Part shown: positions 14,046-30,765 of the stretch, in pieces
Layout: each line of letters opens with the position of its first letter
Numbering within the stretch: position 1 is the first letter of the stretch
Assembly (NCBI RefSeq): GCF_026210795.1
Contig: NC_089441.1
Span: 2,666,001 to 2,730,000 of the forward strand
Reading direction: 5' to 3'
DNA from: Rhizophagus irregularis
Lineage: Eukaryota; Glomeromycota; Glomeromycetes; Glomerales; Glomeraceae
Length of the DNA: 64,000 bases
Notes under the pieces: model-generated
Databases searched by the model: none
The model's input: the letters and a program-made list of their open reading frames with translations, nothing else
Told to the model about the DNA's origin: nothing
Position numbers and translations under genes: made by a program

Positions 14046-14748
14046 ATGGCGCAAACACAATCAAGTCAAACCAATTATCCAGTTATTGATATAGATCCAC
14101 ACTTTAAACGAGTAGTTAGATATTTTAGACCTTCAGATTATGTGGTATGGGCAGGTGTTACTGCTTCCGGGCCTGCTTTTATGTTAATGATGGGTAAGGA
14201 AATAGGTTAATTTTTCGATAATTCTTGTTAATAATAATTTTATGTTTGAATAGAAAGAACAGGTGGTCCTTCAAAAGGGTTACCAATAGCATTAAAGCTC
14301 TCCACAGTGCTTGGTTTCTCAGCAGGATTTTTACTTTCTTATCAAAGAAGTAGTTGTAAGTACCTCCTATATCTTTTATCTTTTATAATTTAATAAAATT
14401 ATTTTTATTAAAGTTTCTCTCTTTTTTTTTCCAAAGTAAGATTTTGGGGATGGACAGAAAATTCCAAAGAAATGGAAAAAGATAGAGATGAAATGGCTAA
14501 ACTACTTGAAAAAGGTGAACCACTTTACGGGCCTGAGCACATGGATGAATTTAATCAAAAAGCTTCTTCGTGGTTTTCGAAATATTCTGCTTTGAAATTT
14601 TGTAAGTATATATATATACATATATATTTTTTTTAGAAAAAAAAACATTTTTTTATAAAATATTCTTTATTTAGCTTCTATTCCTTGGTTTAATTTCGCT
14701 AACCATCGTTCACATGGAGTTGATCCAAAAAAATATGAAAATAATTAA
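14046..14748 (+). CDS. NADH:ubiquinone oxidoreductase (complex I) 21 kDa-type accessory subunit
   Basis: This is an accessory membrane subunit of mitochondrial complex I, of the fungal 21 kDa / NUXM type. Four exons (14046-14193, 14254-14355, 14437-14601, 14675-14748) join in frame to 162 residues. The N-terminal family signature is clear: YPVIDIDPHFKRVVRYFRPS, then DYVVWAG. A membrane segment follows (about residues 32-50), then a second hydrophobic segment after GGPSKGLP (LSTVLGFSAGFLLSY). The C-terminal domain starts at FWGWTENSKEMEKD and contains LLEKGEPLYGPEHMDEFNQK, as in fungal homologues. No cleavable presequence is obvious. Identification rests on recognising both halves of the family. 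Confidence 0.88.
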
Positions 14749-15095
14749 AAACGTCACATTGTTGAATAAAATATTAAAATTTATTTTACTTCTTAAAAGA
14801 TGTTATTTTCTTAATCACCCGCCCAAGAATAAAATACCCATGTAATTTAAATATAAACGGAATAAATTATATATATCAAAGAATTTTTTTTTTCCTGTCA
14901 CAATATCCTTCCTCTATTTGGAATTTCAAATTAGGTATATGAGTAATAACGAGGCTTCAACTATTATTTCGCTTTCTATAGTTAAGCATTCCTTGATCTC
15001 TTAATGATTCAAAAATAAGTTAATGAATTAAAATGAACAAAATGCATTGTTCCTTTCCTGAGGCAGCGATTCACCTGTATAAAATTTCACTTTTT
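14749..15095. other. Convergent 3' spacer
   Basis: This 347-bp spacer lies between the convergent ends of the complex I subunit and F-box genes. I see only A/T-rich sequence that should hold both polyadenylation regions. Confidence 0.6.
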
Positions 15096-15890
15096 TTAAA
15101 TCGGTTCGGGAGTCCACCGCTCTTCAGGCTTAGGTAATTCACCATTTGACCTATAACTAACTAATTCTTTCTTATTCAAAACTCTAGCACCTTCTATAGT
15201 ATATAATTCCATATGATTTAATTTTTGATTATTTTTTGCTAATAATCTTAAATCATCATAAGGTAAAGGATTTAATTCATACATGATGTCTAATATTAAT
15301 TCTTCTAACGTGTTAACGTATTTTGCGAATAATGAAATAATTAATACTGGTGATACATTATATAACTTCATCGTTAATTTACGTATTGGCGCTATTGGCG
15401 TGTTAATGATAGAATCCGAAGAGAAAGAAGAAGGGGGAGTTGTTGGTGGTGTAGAAATTTGTAAAGATGGATTTATCTCTCTTAAACATTCAAAGGGTTC
15501 ATCGAAAATAGAAGATTCTTTGTGATATTGAAAATTAATTTCTTTAAGTCTTCTACCGTTAATAAGTAAATGGCATAAAGTTTTTTTTGGAACACGAAAA
15601 TCAGGTGAATGACTACAAGATAAATCAATCTTTTGTATGAAAATTGCGTAATCAACAAAAGTTTTTCCTGAAAAGAGCAGTATATCAGTAATTAAACGCC
15701 AGCGCAATGGAGTTTTTGGTCCAGCACCCCAATAACGATCACCCAAATTTTCCCAAATTAATGGAACCGTCAAAGAAAAAAATTTTCTATTTTGACAAAG
15801 ACAATTTAATAATCGAGGAGTATCAAGATGCGAAAATATTTCTTCTAGTAATTCTGTTGGAAGTGTTGAAATTTCTGTTATATTTGACAT
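15096..15890 (-). CDS. F-box protein
   Basis: A single-exon gene of 264 residues. An F-box sits near the N-terminus (about residues 10-50): LPTELLEEIFSHLDTPRLLN, followed by the FFSLTVPLIWENLG helix. F-box proteins bind Skp1 and bring substrates to SCF ubiquitin ligases. The remainder has weak leucine-rich-repeat-like periodicity (LKEINF, LEELILDI, LNHMELY) that could form the substrate-binding region; this part is inference. A Ser/Thr/Pro-rich insert (about residues 150-165) probably loops out. The chosen start is the first ATG and the F-box begins soon after. The substrate cannot be inferred. The large F-box families of mycorrhizal fungi fit this type. Confidence 0.8.
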   Translation of the reverse strand: MSNITEISTLPTELLEEIFSHLDTPRLLNCLCQNRKFFSLTVPLIWENLGDRYWGAGPKTPLRWRLITDILLFSGKTFVDYAIFIQKIDLSCSHSPDFRVPKKTLCHLLINGRRLKEINFQYHKESSIFDEPFECLREINPSLQISTPPTTPPSSFSSDSIINTPIAPIRKLTMKLYNVSPVLIISLFAKYVNTLEELILDIMYELNPLPYDDLRLLAKNNQKLNHMELYTIEGARVLNKKELVSYRSNGELPKPEERWTPEPI

Positions 15891-16206
15891 GATGTAAGAA
15901 AGAGGGAGATTTCAATTCTTTAACTTTCTTTAAAAGAAAAGGAATAGATATTTAGGGATTTATACAAAATACTACCACCAAAATACTACTTTACGAAAAG
16001 TGAAAATATGATAGCAAAGAAGGGAATAAAAAGAAAAAGATCTGATTGGTATTAACTGCTAATAAATATAAATCAATTAAAACAATGAAAAATGCATGAC
16101 ATATTACCTTTGCCAAATAAGGGTATTTGTGATCATACGACTGTGGCTACAAATCAGTATAATAAATTAATTTTTTCTAAGAAAAAAAAAATCATTGTCT
16201 CAAATA
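15891..16206. promoter_or_regulatory. Divergent promoter region, F-box gene and VMA21
   Basis: This 316-bp region lies between two divergent start codons and must carry both promoters. I recognise no defined element apart from A/T-rich stretches. Confidence 0.4.
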
Positions 16207-16628
16207 ATGTCCTCAGCAACAACAGAAAAAGCTGTCGATTATCTTGTTAGTCAGAAAACAAGTGTAGAGACGCCAAGGTCATTGAATTTTTTTATTAATG
16301 TTTATTTATTGTACTTTATATTAAAACTTTTTTGAACAGGGGAGTACTTTTTAAGCTTTATTCACATACTATTATGATGATAATTCTTCCGCTTTCTACC
16401 TACTATTATACTTCAAATTATTACTTTGAAGGTATTATTTTTGAATTTCCCTCGAATTTCATTCAAATGATACTCATTCTTTTAATTATAACAGGAGAAA
16501 ATAAAACAACGTATGCCGCACTTGCAGCTGCCGGAATTGCAAATGTTGTTGTATTTTCTTTTATAATCACAGCAATTTGGGAGGATTATTCTAGTAATAC
16601 ACAACAAAAACGAAATAAAGAAGATTAA
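16207..16628 (+). CDS. VMA21: V-ATPase assembly factor VMA21
   Basis: VMA21 is a small ER membrane chaperone for assembly of the V-ATPase V0 sector. Three exons (16207-16277, 16340-16431, 16495-16628) give 98 residues, the normal size. Two membrane segments are visible: LFKLYSHTIMMIILPLSTYY (about residues 26-45) and ALAAAGIANVVVFSFIITAI (about 63-82). They are separated by a short loop (YYFEGENKTTY). The second intron (63 bp) is in frame and lacks a stop, so a simple reading frame at 16332-16628 reads straight through it and adds 21 hydrophobic residues. Splicing restores the compact family loop. The tail ends KRNKED, similar to the lysine-based ER retrieval signal at the yeast VMA21 terminus but without two adjacent lysines at -3 and -4. 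Confidence 0.9.
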
Positions 16629-16916
16629 ATAATCATCACAATCATCTTAATTTGTATAATAAAAAAATAATTCTATAATCTTAAAAAATTGACGTTTACA
16701 ATTACATTATATTTATTTTAATACTTATAAATTGTAATTAGCCTTTATGTATTGTATTTATTATTTTTTTTTCATTTCTCAATTATAATATAGTATAATA
16801 TATTTATATTTAATCTTTATCAAACTCTATATCAGACATATATATAATTCGTTTTATATATAAGATATTTATATTCCAATGAATTATATTACCATTTCTT
16901 ATCATCAAAAAGAAAA
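16629..16916. other. Convergent 3' spacer, VMA21 and SPP
   Basis: This is a 288-bp A/T-rich spacer between two gene ends. I see nothing else in it. Confidence 0.5.
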
Positions 16917-18422
16917 TTAACCAGTTTTCTTTTTAGATGACTTTTTCTTTTTCTTTTTACCACTAGATAATGAAGATGGTGATACCTCAACATAATCTTC
17001 CTCTTCTTCTGTTAATGCACCACCCGAAGCTCCAACAGCATCTATATTACCAGATACTTGAGCCTTTTTTTGTTTAGTTTGTCCATCATCTCTTTCACTA
17101 TCACTTGATACCATTTTCTTAACATTATCTTTTTTTTTCTTTTCTTCATCACTGTCTTCGGCTGTATAATTAAACACTTCTTTTAATTGATTTTTCACAA
17201 TACCAGTAATTAATACAGACAATATACATGCGGGTGAAAGATAAAGTAACGCTGGTTGAGCAGCTTTAAATGTGTGCATAATTACTATGGTTGTAACAAG
17301 ACCCAAAATATACGCTGTAAAACAAGTATTAAAATAGGGTGTTGGAAATGCAGAAAATTTTTTAGCATTGGGGTTCTTTTTTAGGTAAAGGCTATGATCA
17401 AAGCGAAGGCAAAGAGCAACATAAATCCCTAGGAGTTCGCGTGATAAAAAATTAAAGATCAATATAATTATTTTTCCTGGCTCAATATAATTTGATTAAT
17501 TTGTAAAAAAAACCTTACCAGGAATAACAATATCACCCAAGCCCAACATCGTAAATTGTATAGTCTCATCGGGCAGTAATCCTAACCATTGTTTCGGCCA
17601 GACGACTTTAATAGGCGCATCAAAGCTTTTGGCAACGGTGACCATTACCTCTGTACCAAATACCCAAAAAATATCATAGAAAAATAATCCGCTTAAAAGA
17701 ATCATGCCAGTCTTAAATGAATCGATAGATAACATTTGAATTGCATTAAATGCAAAAGCAAGTCCAAAGATATTAGAAGCGATCCAATTTTTGGTCGCTA
17801 CGTAATATGCGGTAAGGATAAGTGAAACGAAAAGTGTAACGAGATGTATAACTGTAAAAGTGCCCTTATAAATCTCTAAAATTGAATAATGTACTGCAAC
17901 GGTTAATAATATGATTAAATATATAGTCAAGAAATTTAATTTAGATTAATTACATACCTTTAGATTTCTTTGTTAAGACAAACTTGTAAGCATCTAGTTT
18001 AAGCCCACTACCGTTTTTGATAATATGTACACCAGCGTTCGTCAAAGCAATTACCCCCAAAAATGCAAAATACCCGGTAACAAGATAATTCACATATTCT
18101 TTATCTAGTAACTTAAATACTAGATAAAGTGAAAATAATACAATGGAGCCAAAAACCGGAAACATATAAGCATCTTCAGTTGATAAAGACTCGAAAGATG
18201 ATTCATCCTCTGAAGAAGAATCAGTGTCAGGGATTTGTTTAGAGGTTTTTTTCTATTATTGCGACAAAAACAAAACAAAGCTTTAGTAAACTATTAAAAC
18301 TCTTTGACGTGCTCAGTAGTTCATACCTTAGGCCACTTTACCGAGGCGAATGATCCATAATAGATCGGTACCACCGCCATGGTACCCAAGGCGACGTATG
18401 CGATCAGTAGACTAGTTTCCAT
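16917..18422 (-). CDS. Signal peptide peptidase (intramembrane aspartyl protease)
   Basis: This is a multi-span GxGD aspartyl protease of the ER that cleaves signal peptides and tail-anchored proteins within the membrane. Four exons (18422-18327, 18252-17958, 17893-17519, 17428-16917) join in frame to 425 residues. All three family motifs are present: FFYDIFWVFG with catalytic Asp near residue 204, LGLGD with the second Asp near 251, and QPALLY (PAL motif near 314-316). The segment KSFDAPIKVVWP between the two Asp motifs is typical. About nine hydrophobic segments are visible. The cytosolic tail is long, acidic, then Lys-rich, and ends KKTG, a canonical KKxx ER retrieval signal. The region near residue 40 (DTDSSSEDESSFESLSTED) is Ser/acidic-rich. 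The gene is the HM13/Ypf1 type. Confidence 0.95.
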
Positions 18423-20285
18423 TATTTTTTTTTTTTAATGCAGTAAACAATCGAAACAAGTTGAAGAGTTTTAAGGAATGTATGTTATGGTGAGTTATTA
18501 ATGTTATTTATATTAATTTAAGCTGGGAGGTGTGGGCAAAATTTTTCGTTCCAGGTCTATAACAGCTGTGTTGTTGATTTTTGATTTGTTCGGAATTCGA
18601 TTTCATAGTATGATAATTTGGGCATCAATTTCCATATCAGATCGTATATCGTACGTGTACAATTCCCAAATTTTATTATACTGCGCCACCAACCTCGGCT
18701 TGTGTGACATCAGTTCATAAAATAGTTTCTTTATAAATCAATCGAATAAGAGAATAGTTATTTTCTTAAACTGAAATTCTGTACATAACAGAAGAACAAA
18801 AGGAAAGCTTCGAGTAAAACTCGGAATAATCTTGAAACAATTTGTTTTTCGATTAATATATATTTTTTATAATAATAAAGAAATTTGAATAATAAGAAAC
18901 AAGAAGTAGGACTTAGAAACCAATAGATGAAATTAACAGAGCAAACCAAACAAAGAACCCTCTTTTGAATACTTTTGCTCAATAATTTAAATCACAAATG
19001 GACCTGAAGTTTACATCGTTAACAATAAATTTATGGGTAGTTTAGAATTTTATAATAACGTTAGGTATCACATGTAGAGGAACTAAAAAGCAACGAGCAA
19101 AAGAAAACGTTGTAAAGATTGCTATTGCTGATTTAAATGGTTCAAAGTATTGAAAATGCAGATAAATAGACGACGTTTTGAGAACTGTTGAGGCACTTGG
19201 GCCGAAAAAAGGAATTTTGGACTGGTGTAAGACAATTGGTGAAAAATCTTCATCCATCAAAATTGTTCATGAGTTGTTGTATGTGCAACAAGACAACATA
19301 AGTATGTTGTCAAATGTATTCAAGAAATGGATGTATCTCCAGACTTAAATTTTTTTAGTATCACGATTGGCAATGATATATGGTATTCTAATTTTGAATT
19401 TCGATTTAAACCGGATGCTAAAGATTACGTAGCAATCATGCTTTTATGAATAGAAATCGTGAAACTGAAAAAGTAAATGCAAAAATTCTAGAATATAGGA
19501 TCAAACAGGTCAATAGGAATCTTGAAGAGCTTAATAAAAAATAAAGGTCAACCAAGATAGAAGATGCAAACAGGACGCGTTTTGTTTCGTCCATATACCC
19601 CCGTCCTTCAATATGTCCTGAAATGAGTACACTACCTAAAGTTCCTTATTTGTATCCACTAATAAAACCAGAGGGTACAAGTTATCATCACGGATTAATT
19701 CTGCATGGTGAATCTTATTATGGTTGAACTCGACAAGGAGAAAACATTATCGTTTTAGACGTAAATTAGTATCAATACCAAAATAAGCTATATCAACCTG
19801 TTATACAAGAGATCCACACAATTTAAGTGGGCAGATATTATTACTTCTATAATCATGAAGGTGGCTATTCCGCGGAGGTTTATGTTGATGGAAAACGTTA
19901 TTGTGAAAGGCAGATGCAAAAGTCAATGCATCCAATGCATTTGTAACTTGCTAGCATTATAATTTATTTAATAAAATTTTAATAACCTATTTGAAAAGAT
20001 ATTTGCGATAAATTGCGTTATTTGCGTTAACACATATTCAAAATCGTTATAATATTATACTACCGAAAATTTTATAGATATGTTTGCTAAAATGCTGACT
20101 GTATATGCTTTATTGATCATGATCTTTTAATCATTAAATTTTTTTTATTAAATTTGAAAAATATACTCTATAAATAAAACTTCTATTTAACCATGAAGAT
20201 ACAAAAATAAATATACAATGTTACAATGTTATTAAAATTTTTGTAATCTAGATATATTAGTCTCAATCCCATTATCATATAAAAT
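18423..20285. other. Spacer containing a decayed coding relic
   Basis: There is no intact gene between the SPP start and the GMC gene end. The first 500 bp should hold the SPP promoter. Positions 19000-19950 hold a decayed coding relic described separately. The rest is A/T-rich. Confidence 0.6.
19000..19950 (+). pseudogene. Decayed coding relic, possibly with a dsRNA-binding-like segment
   Basis: Protein-like sequence in shifting plus-strand frames is interrupted by many stops. Near 19085-19140 a frame reads GTKKQRAKENVVKIAIADL, which resembles the G-x-KKxAK-AA-AL helix of a double-stranded RNA-binding domain. Near 19440-19540 it reads a Lys/Glu/Asn-rich helix (KVNAKILEYRIKQVNRNLEE). From about 19617 it reads PEMSTLPKVPYLYPLIKPEG, then later GYSAEVYVDGKRYCERQMQK with stops between. 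Codon-like composition and G+C are higher than in the flanks. I cannot name the parent gene. The dsRBD likeness is inferred from one short motif. Confidence 0.45.
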
Positions 20286-26781
<6,496 letters not shown>

Positions 26782-27863
26782 ATGGTTGATTGTTGTTGTT
26801 GTTGGTAAGTGGGATTCCAAAATTGTCACGTGCTGCAAGTAAGTTATTGAATAAATTATTTCTTTTTATAAAGTATTCCGGTTCGGTTAGGTACTATCAT
26901 CCTTGCTGTAATCACCTTGGTAAGCTTTTATTCCGTTATTCGATTTTATTAAAAAGCTAAAAATAAAATTTAATATAATTATTCTATCGTTAAAATAGGT
27001 TATTTCAATATCAGGAGCATCCGCTTATTTAGGGAAACCTGATGGTATTACTTATTAACTCTTAATCACGCGTTAATCATCAAAAAAGTAATTTTCTTTT
27101 TTTTTGATATTAGTGATTTTGCCTGGATTTCCACATGGTGTCGCCACGCTTTTTGGATTTTTATTCATTCTTATGGCATTAATTTCGATATTTGGAATCA
27201 TTGGATCATTTTTTGTAAATATATTTATTTGTTTACATTTATCTATTAACTGTTTATGAAATTTTCTTAAATTTGCTTTATGTATTGTATTTAAGAGTTC
27301 TCCTGGAGCTGTTAAACTTTTCGAATGGATGCTATGGGGATTTGTACTAGCATTCGTTATAATGGCAGGAGTTACTATTTACAGTACAATTAAAAATAAA
27401 CAATTAGCAATTGATAATTGTATAGCAGATCTTCAACAAGATGCAGATAAAACTTTCGGAGACATTAATAGTTCTAATGCTGACAAAGTTGTTATAAGCG
27501 ATATAACCAACACTACTACCAGCGCAATTAATGATAAAATATCAGGAAACTTTCCTGATATTTGTAAAGAACGTATAAGAATAAAAATCTGGGTTACAAT
27601 TATCGTTTCTTTAATAATAACATTATTTGGGGTAAGTATGATCTATTTTTTTTTTGTAATTTGATATATGTAGCTTTTTATTTAGAGCATTTGATTAATT
27701 CTTTTTTTTTTAAAAGGCTTATTTCGCTGGAGTTGTTTCTCGTTTCGCTGATGCCATCAAACCTAGAAATAAACGTAACATTCCTACTTCTCACGTTGCT
27801 AATTTACCGGATACCAAATACACCCCAACTCTTAAAGAAGATGAAAATAAAATATCTCCTTAA
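26782..27863 (+). CDS. Four-span membrane protein with Cys-rich N-terminus, unknown function
   Basis: Six exons (26782-26804, 26874-26919, 26999-27044, 27114-27214, 27296-27631, 27717-27863) give 232 residues. The start MVDCCCCC has five consecutive cysteines that could be S-palmitoylated (inference). Four hydrophobic segments follow, at about residues 12-35, 45-72, 81-101 and 164-195. The loop between spans 3 and 4 carries two cysteines (NCIADL and DICKER), as in tetraspan proteins with a disulphide-closed loop. The C-terminal tail is short, polar and basic. The gene at 30766 has the same span order, the same internal exon sizes (46 and 101 nt) and the same intron phases, so the two are paralogues. 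I do not recognise a named family. Confidence 0.85.
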
Positions 27864-28192
27864 TAATAGATGATTAGTTTATTTTATTTATCTCTCTTTT
27901 TTATGTAAGTTTTTTAAGACAGGTCCCGTTAAAATTCTGATATCAGAAAAATATAAATATAATGTTGTCCCAATGTTATTTCTATCCTCATATATAAAAT
28001 TCATCGATTACTGCCATTATAATCACATAAAATATCTATCTAGTATCTACTTCGTTATTGTTTTTCAAATATCCCCAAAAAAAAATCTTGTATTTATTCG
28101 AATGATTTGGTTTGAAATTATATCACATTACAATAATATTTAAAAATAAAATAGGTTAAATATCTTACGAATGAAACATTTGTGCCTGATTT
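27864..28192. other. Convergent 3' spacer
   Basis: This 329-bp spacer between the four-span gene and the stress-protein gene is A/T-rich. I see no feature in it. Confidence 0.5.
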
Positions 28193-28969
28193 TCATTTTT
28201 TTCTTGTTATTACAACAGTACATCCAGCAGAATGCATACAATGTTGAGCTACAGTTCCCGTATTAGTAGCATCTGGTGAAGAAGTTCCTCTATGGCCCAT
28301 TACTAATACATCAATTTTTTGTTCTCTTGAAAGATTAACTATATATCTTCCGGGATCAGAATTAGAACTAACAAAACATTCAATAGGTAACTATTAAAAA
28401 AATATGTTCATTAATTTTATTTACGTTTATTACGTAATAATAATTAAAAATTAATCAAAAATTCAAACCTCTTGTGTTTTAAGTAAGTTTTTGACTATTA
28501 ATTTACCATCATTGACTATTTCCTTTGCTTTTTCTTCTGCCTGAATAAAAAATTGATTATTTTAGAATTTCAATATAAAATCGAATTTGAATTTGACGAT
28601 ACCTTTTGTCGCTCCAAATCTATTTCATTATCACCATTTAATATATTTCCTGTTCAATTATCAAAAAAAAAAATTAGATAAAAAAAATATTTTTTTTTAC
28701 GATAAAAAGAAAATAATGGCTTACGAGTTACAGCAGAATATTCACACGGAGTGCCTGCGGATAATACGCCTACACTCAATAATAATACAGAATCGATATT
28801 TGGGTTAATCAAATTTTCAAAAGCCCATAATAAAGAATATTTTGAGTGATCAGAACCATCTAATATAAAAATAAATTTGTTTAAATTATCAAGTAATTTT
28901 CATTCATTTTTTTTTTAACTTTCAATGAAATAAACTTATACCTAACGGTATTAAATATTTCTTTCCCAT
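28193..28969 (-). CDS. Universal stress protein (UspA family, ATP-binding type)
   Basis: A small cytosolic Usp-fold protein, which in other organisms binds ATP and acts in stress responses. Five exons (28969-28942, 28859-28725, 28649-28603, 28540-28469, 28390-28193) join in frame to 159 residues, the normal single-domain size. The first strand and helix read YLIPLDGSDHSKYSLLWAFE, with the conserved Asp after the strand. The C-terminus has GHRGTSSPDATNTGTVAQH, which fits the G-2x-G-9x-G(S/T) nucleotide-binding pattern exactly. It then has HSAGCTVVITR, the last strand. The ATP-binding subclass assignment follows from that pattern. The gene lies between two paralogous four-span genes on the opposite strand. 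Confidence 0.92.
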
Positions 28970-30765
28970 ATCTTATATAATCTCAATTTTTTTTTAAAAA
29001 AAAAAATAAATTTCTTGGTAAAAAAAAAATAAAGTAATAAGTTAACCAATTTATAACTTTTTTTTTTTGATCACCCAACATTATATAAATACGTCATTTT
29101 TGTGACATGACGGACAATTTCCAAGTTTAGGTGATTTTTTTCTTCGTATGATAAGAATTTAGGAATCCAGATTTACAAGAAATCGGCGATTTTTCTCAAT
29201 AATTGGGGAAAAAAAAAGCATGAAATAATGGATAAGCACAGGCCACACAGAAAATAATGAATTCCTCCAAACGGAAAAAGAATATTGTACAGCAGATCCT
29301 CAAATTTTGTGACATCAAAACATTTTGAATTAGTTACGTCATTATCAAGACGAAAAAAAAATCATTCGATCTCGGATTTTTTTGGCTCTTTTAAAATAAA
29401 CTTACGACTGATATAAATTTTTTAGATGATATGATGTAAATACCAAATTGAAAATTCGATTTTGCCTTTTAACTATTTATATACTTTTGGCACTATTTAT
29501 ATACAATTGGCACAATTGGCGCAGAATTATCACGTTGATGCTAACGATGCTAACCTAAGACGAAATAGCTCACATGTTTATGCTCAAAAAAAGGTTGAAA
29601 AAGTTTAAAAAAGTTTCGATTAGAAATTCTTTTGTTTTTTTTAAAGAAATAGCCTATTAAAAAAGCTGTTTCCGTTTTTTTTTTTAAAATGTTTCATAAT
29701 TGATACACAAAAAAAAGAAATCAAATAGTTAGTCATAAGTCATCAATATTTGTAATATGTGTATATTTAACAAAATAAATTGAATACGTTGTGATTATCA
29801 GGACAATATAACGAATTTGCTTTACTTTATTATTTGAAAACAAAGGTACATATTTTTATGCCATTTTCTTACGAACACAAAAGGCAGGGATATTCTATAA
29901 ATTAAAAATGTGTACCCCAAACTAAGTATTTGTTCCATTTTTTTCTATTTGTCTATTTTATTTAAACAACAAATAGTATACGATCATTATAATAAATTAT
30001 TGTAATAAATTATTGTAATAAATTTTTTTTTTTTTTTTTTTGATACATGTACTCCGTTATGATACATTTTCGCCTTAATCAAATGCTTCAACTGCTTATG
30101 TTTAAAGAAACTTGCATTAGTTCCACACCTTTTTTTGTTTTAAATATGCATCAATACGTTAATACGCGGATTCCTTTTTTTTTAAAAAAAAAACCTTATA
30201 CACGAAATCGATTCAAAAAGGTTTCATTATTAGTTGAATCTCATTGTTATTTTTTGATATCCTAACCCTTTGTTTAGTTTGATTCTTTTTATATTCAACA
30301 ATTTTATTTTTAACGTTTTCTGTAACAAATAACAATCCATTTCTTTGGTAATTCTTTTCCTTCATTACCAAATTTAGATACTTCAAAGTTATTTTTATCT
30401 AGCAAATTTTGTATATTTTGTTTACTCTTACCACCATTTTAGCTTTTCCTACCTACCCTTCGCATTTCTGCACCCGTTTTTTTCCTTTTTATTTTATAGG
30501 AAAGTGGAGAGTTTTGGCAGCGCCAAACTCAAATAAAAAAAAATATATACTTTTATTTTATAGAAAACGCTGCTCGTTAAATAGGTCGTTTATAATAAGA
30601 AAATATATTATTTGCAGAGCAAAATAAACTTTTTAGTTCCTTCTTCTGGATAGAATTAAATAGAAAAAAGTTCCCAATCTCCAAAAAGAAAAGAAAAAAA
30701 AGTAAAGAAATAATCTTTTTTTTCTTTTAAACCTTATAAAGCTGAAATAAAAAGTCTATCAACAA
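28970..30765. other. Spacer upstream of second four-span gene
   Basis: No supported gene in 1.8 kb. Short frames (30047-30265, 30409-30627) are T-rich with poly-T-coded Phe runs and no domain. The region has many homopolymers and a short TTGTAATAAA-type repeat near 29995-30020. It should hold the promoters of the stress-protein gene and of the gene at 30766. Confidence 0.55.

Noticed and set aside
16332-16628. VMA21 as a two-exon gene with the longer second exon
   Set aside because: The extra 21 residues fit an in-frame GT-AG intron and are absent from the family.
18532-18720. 62-codon plus-strand frame starting upstream of the SPP gene
   Set aside because: Short, no recognisable domain, and in the expected SPP promoter region.
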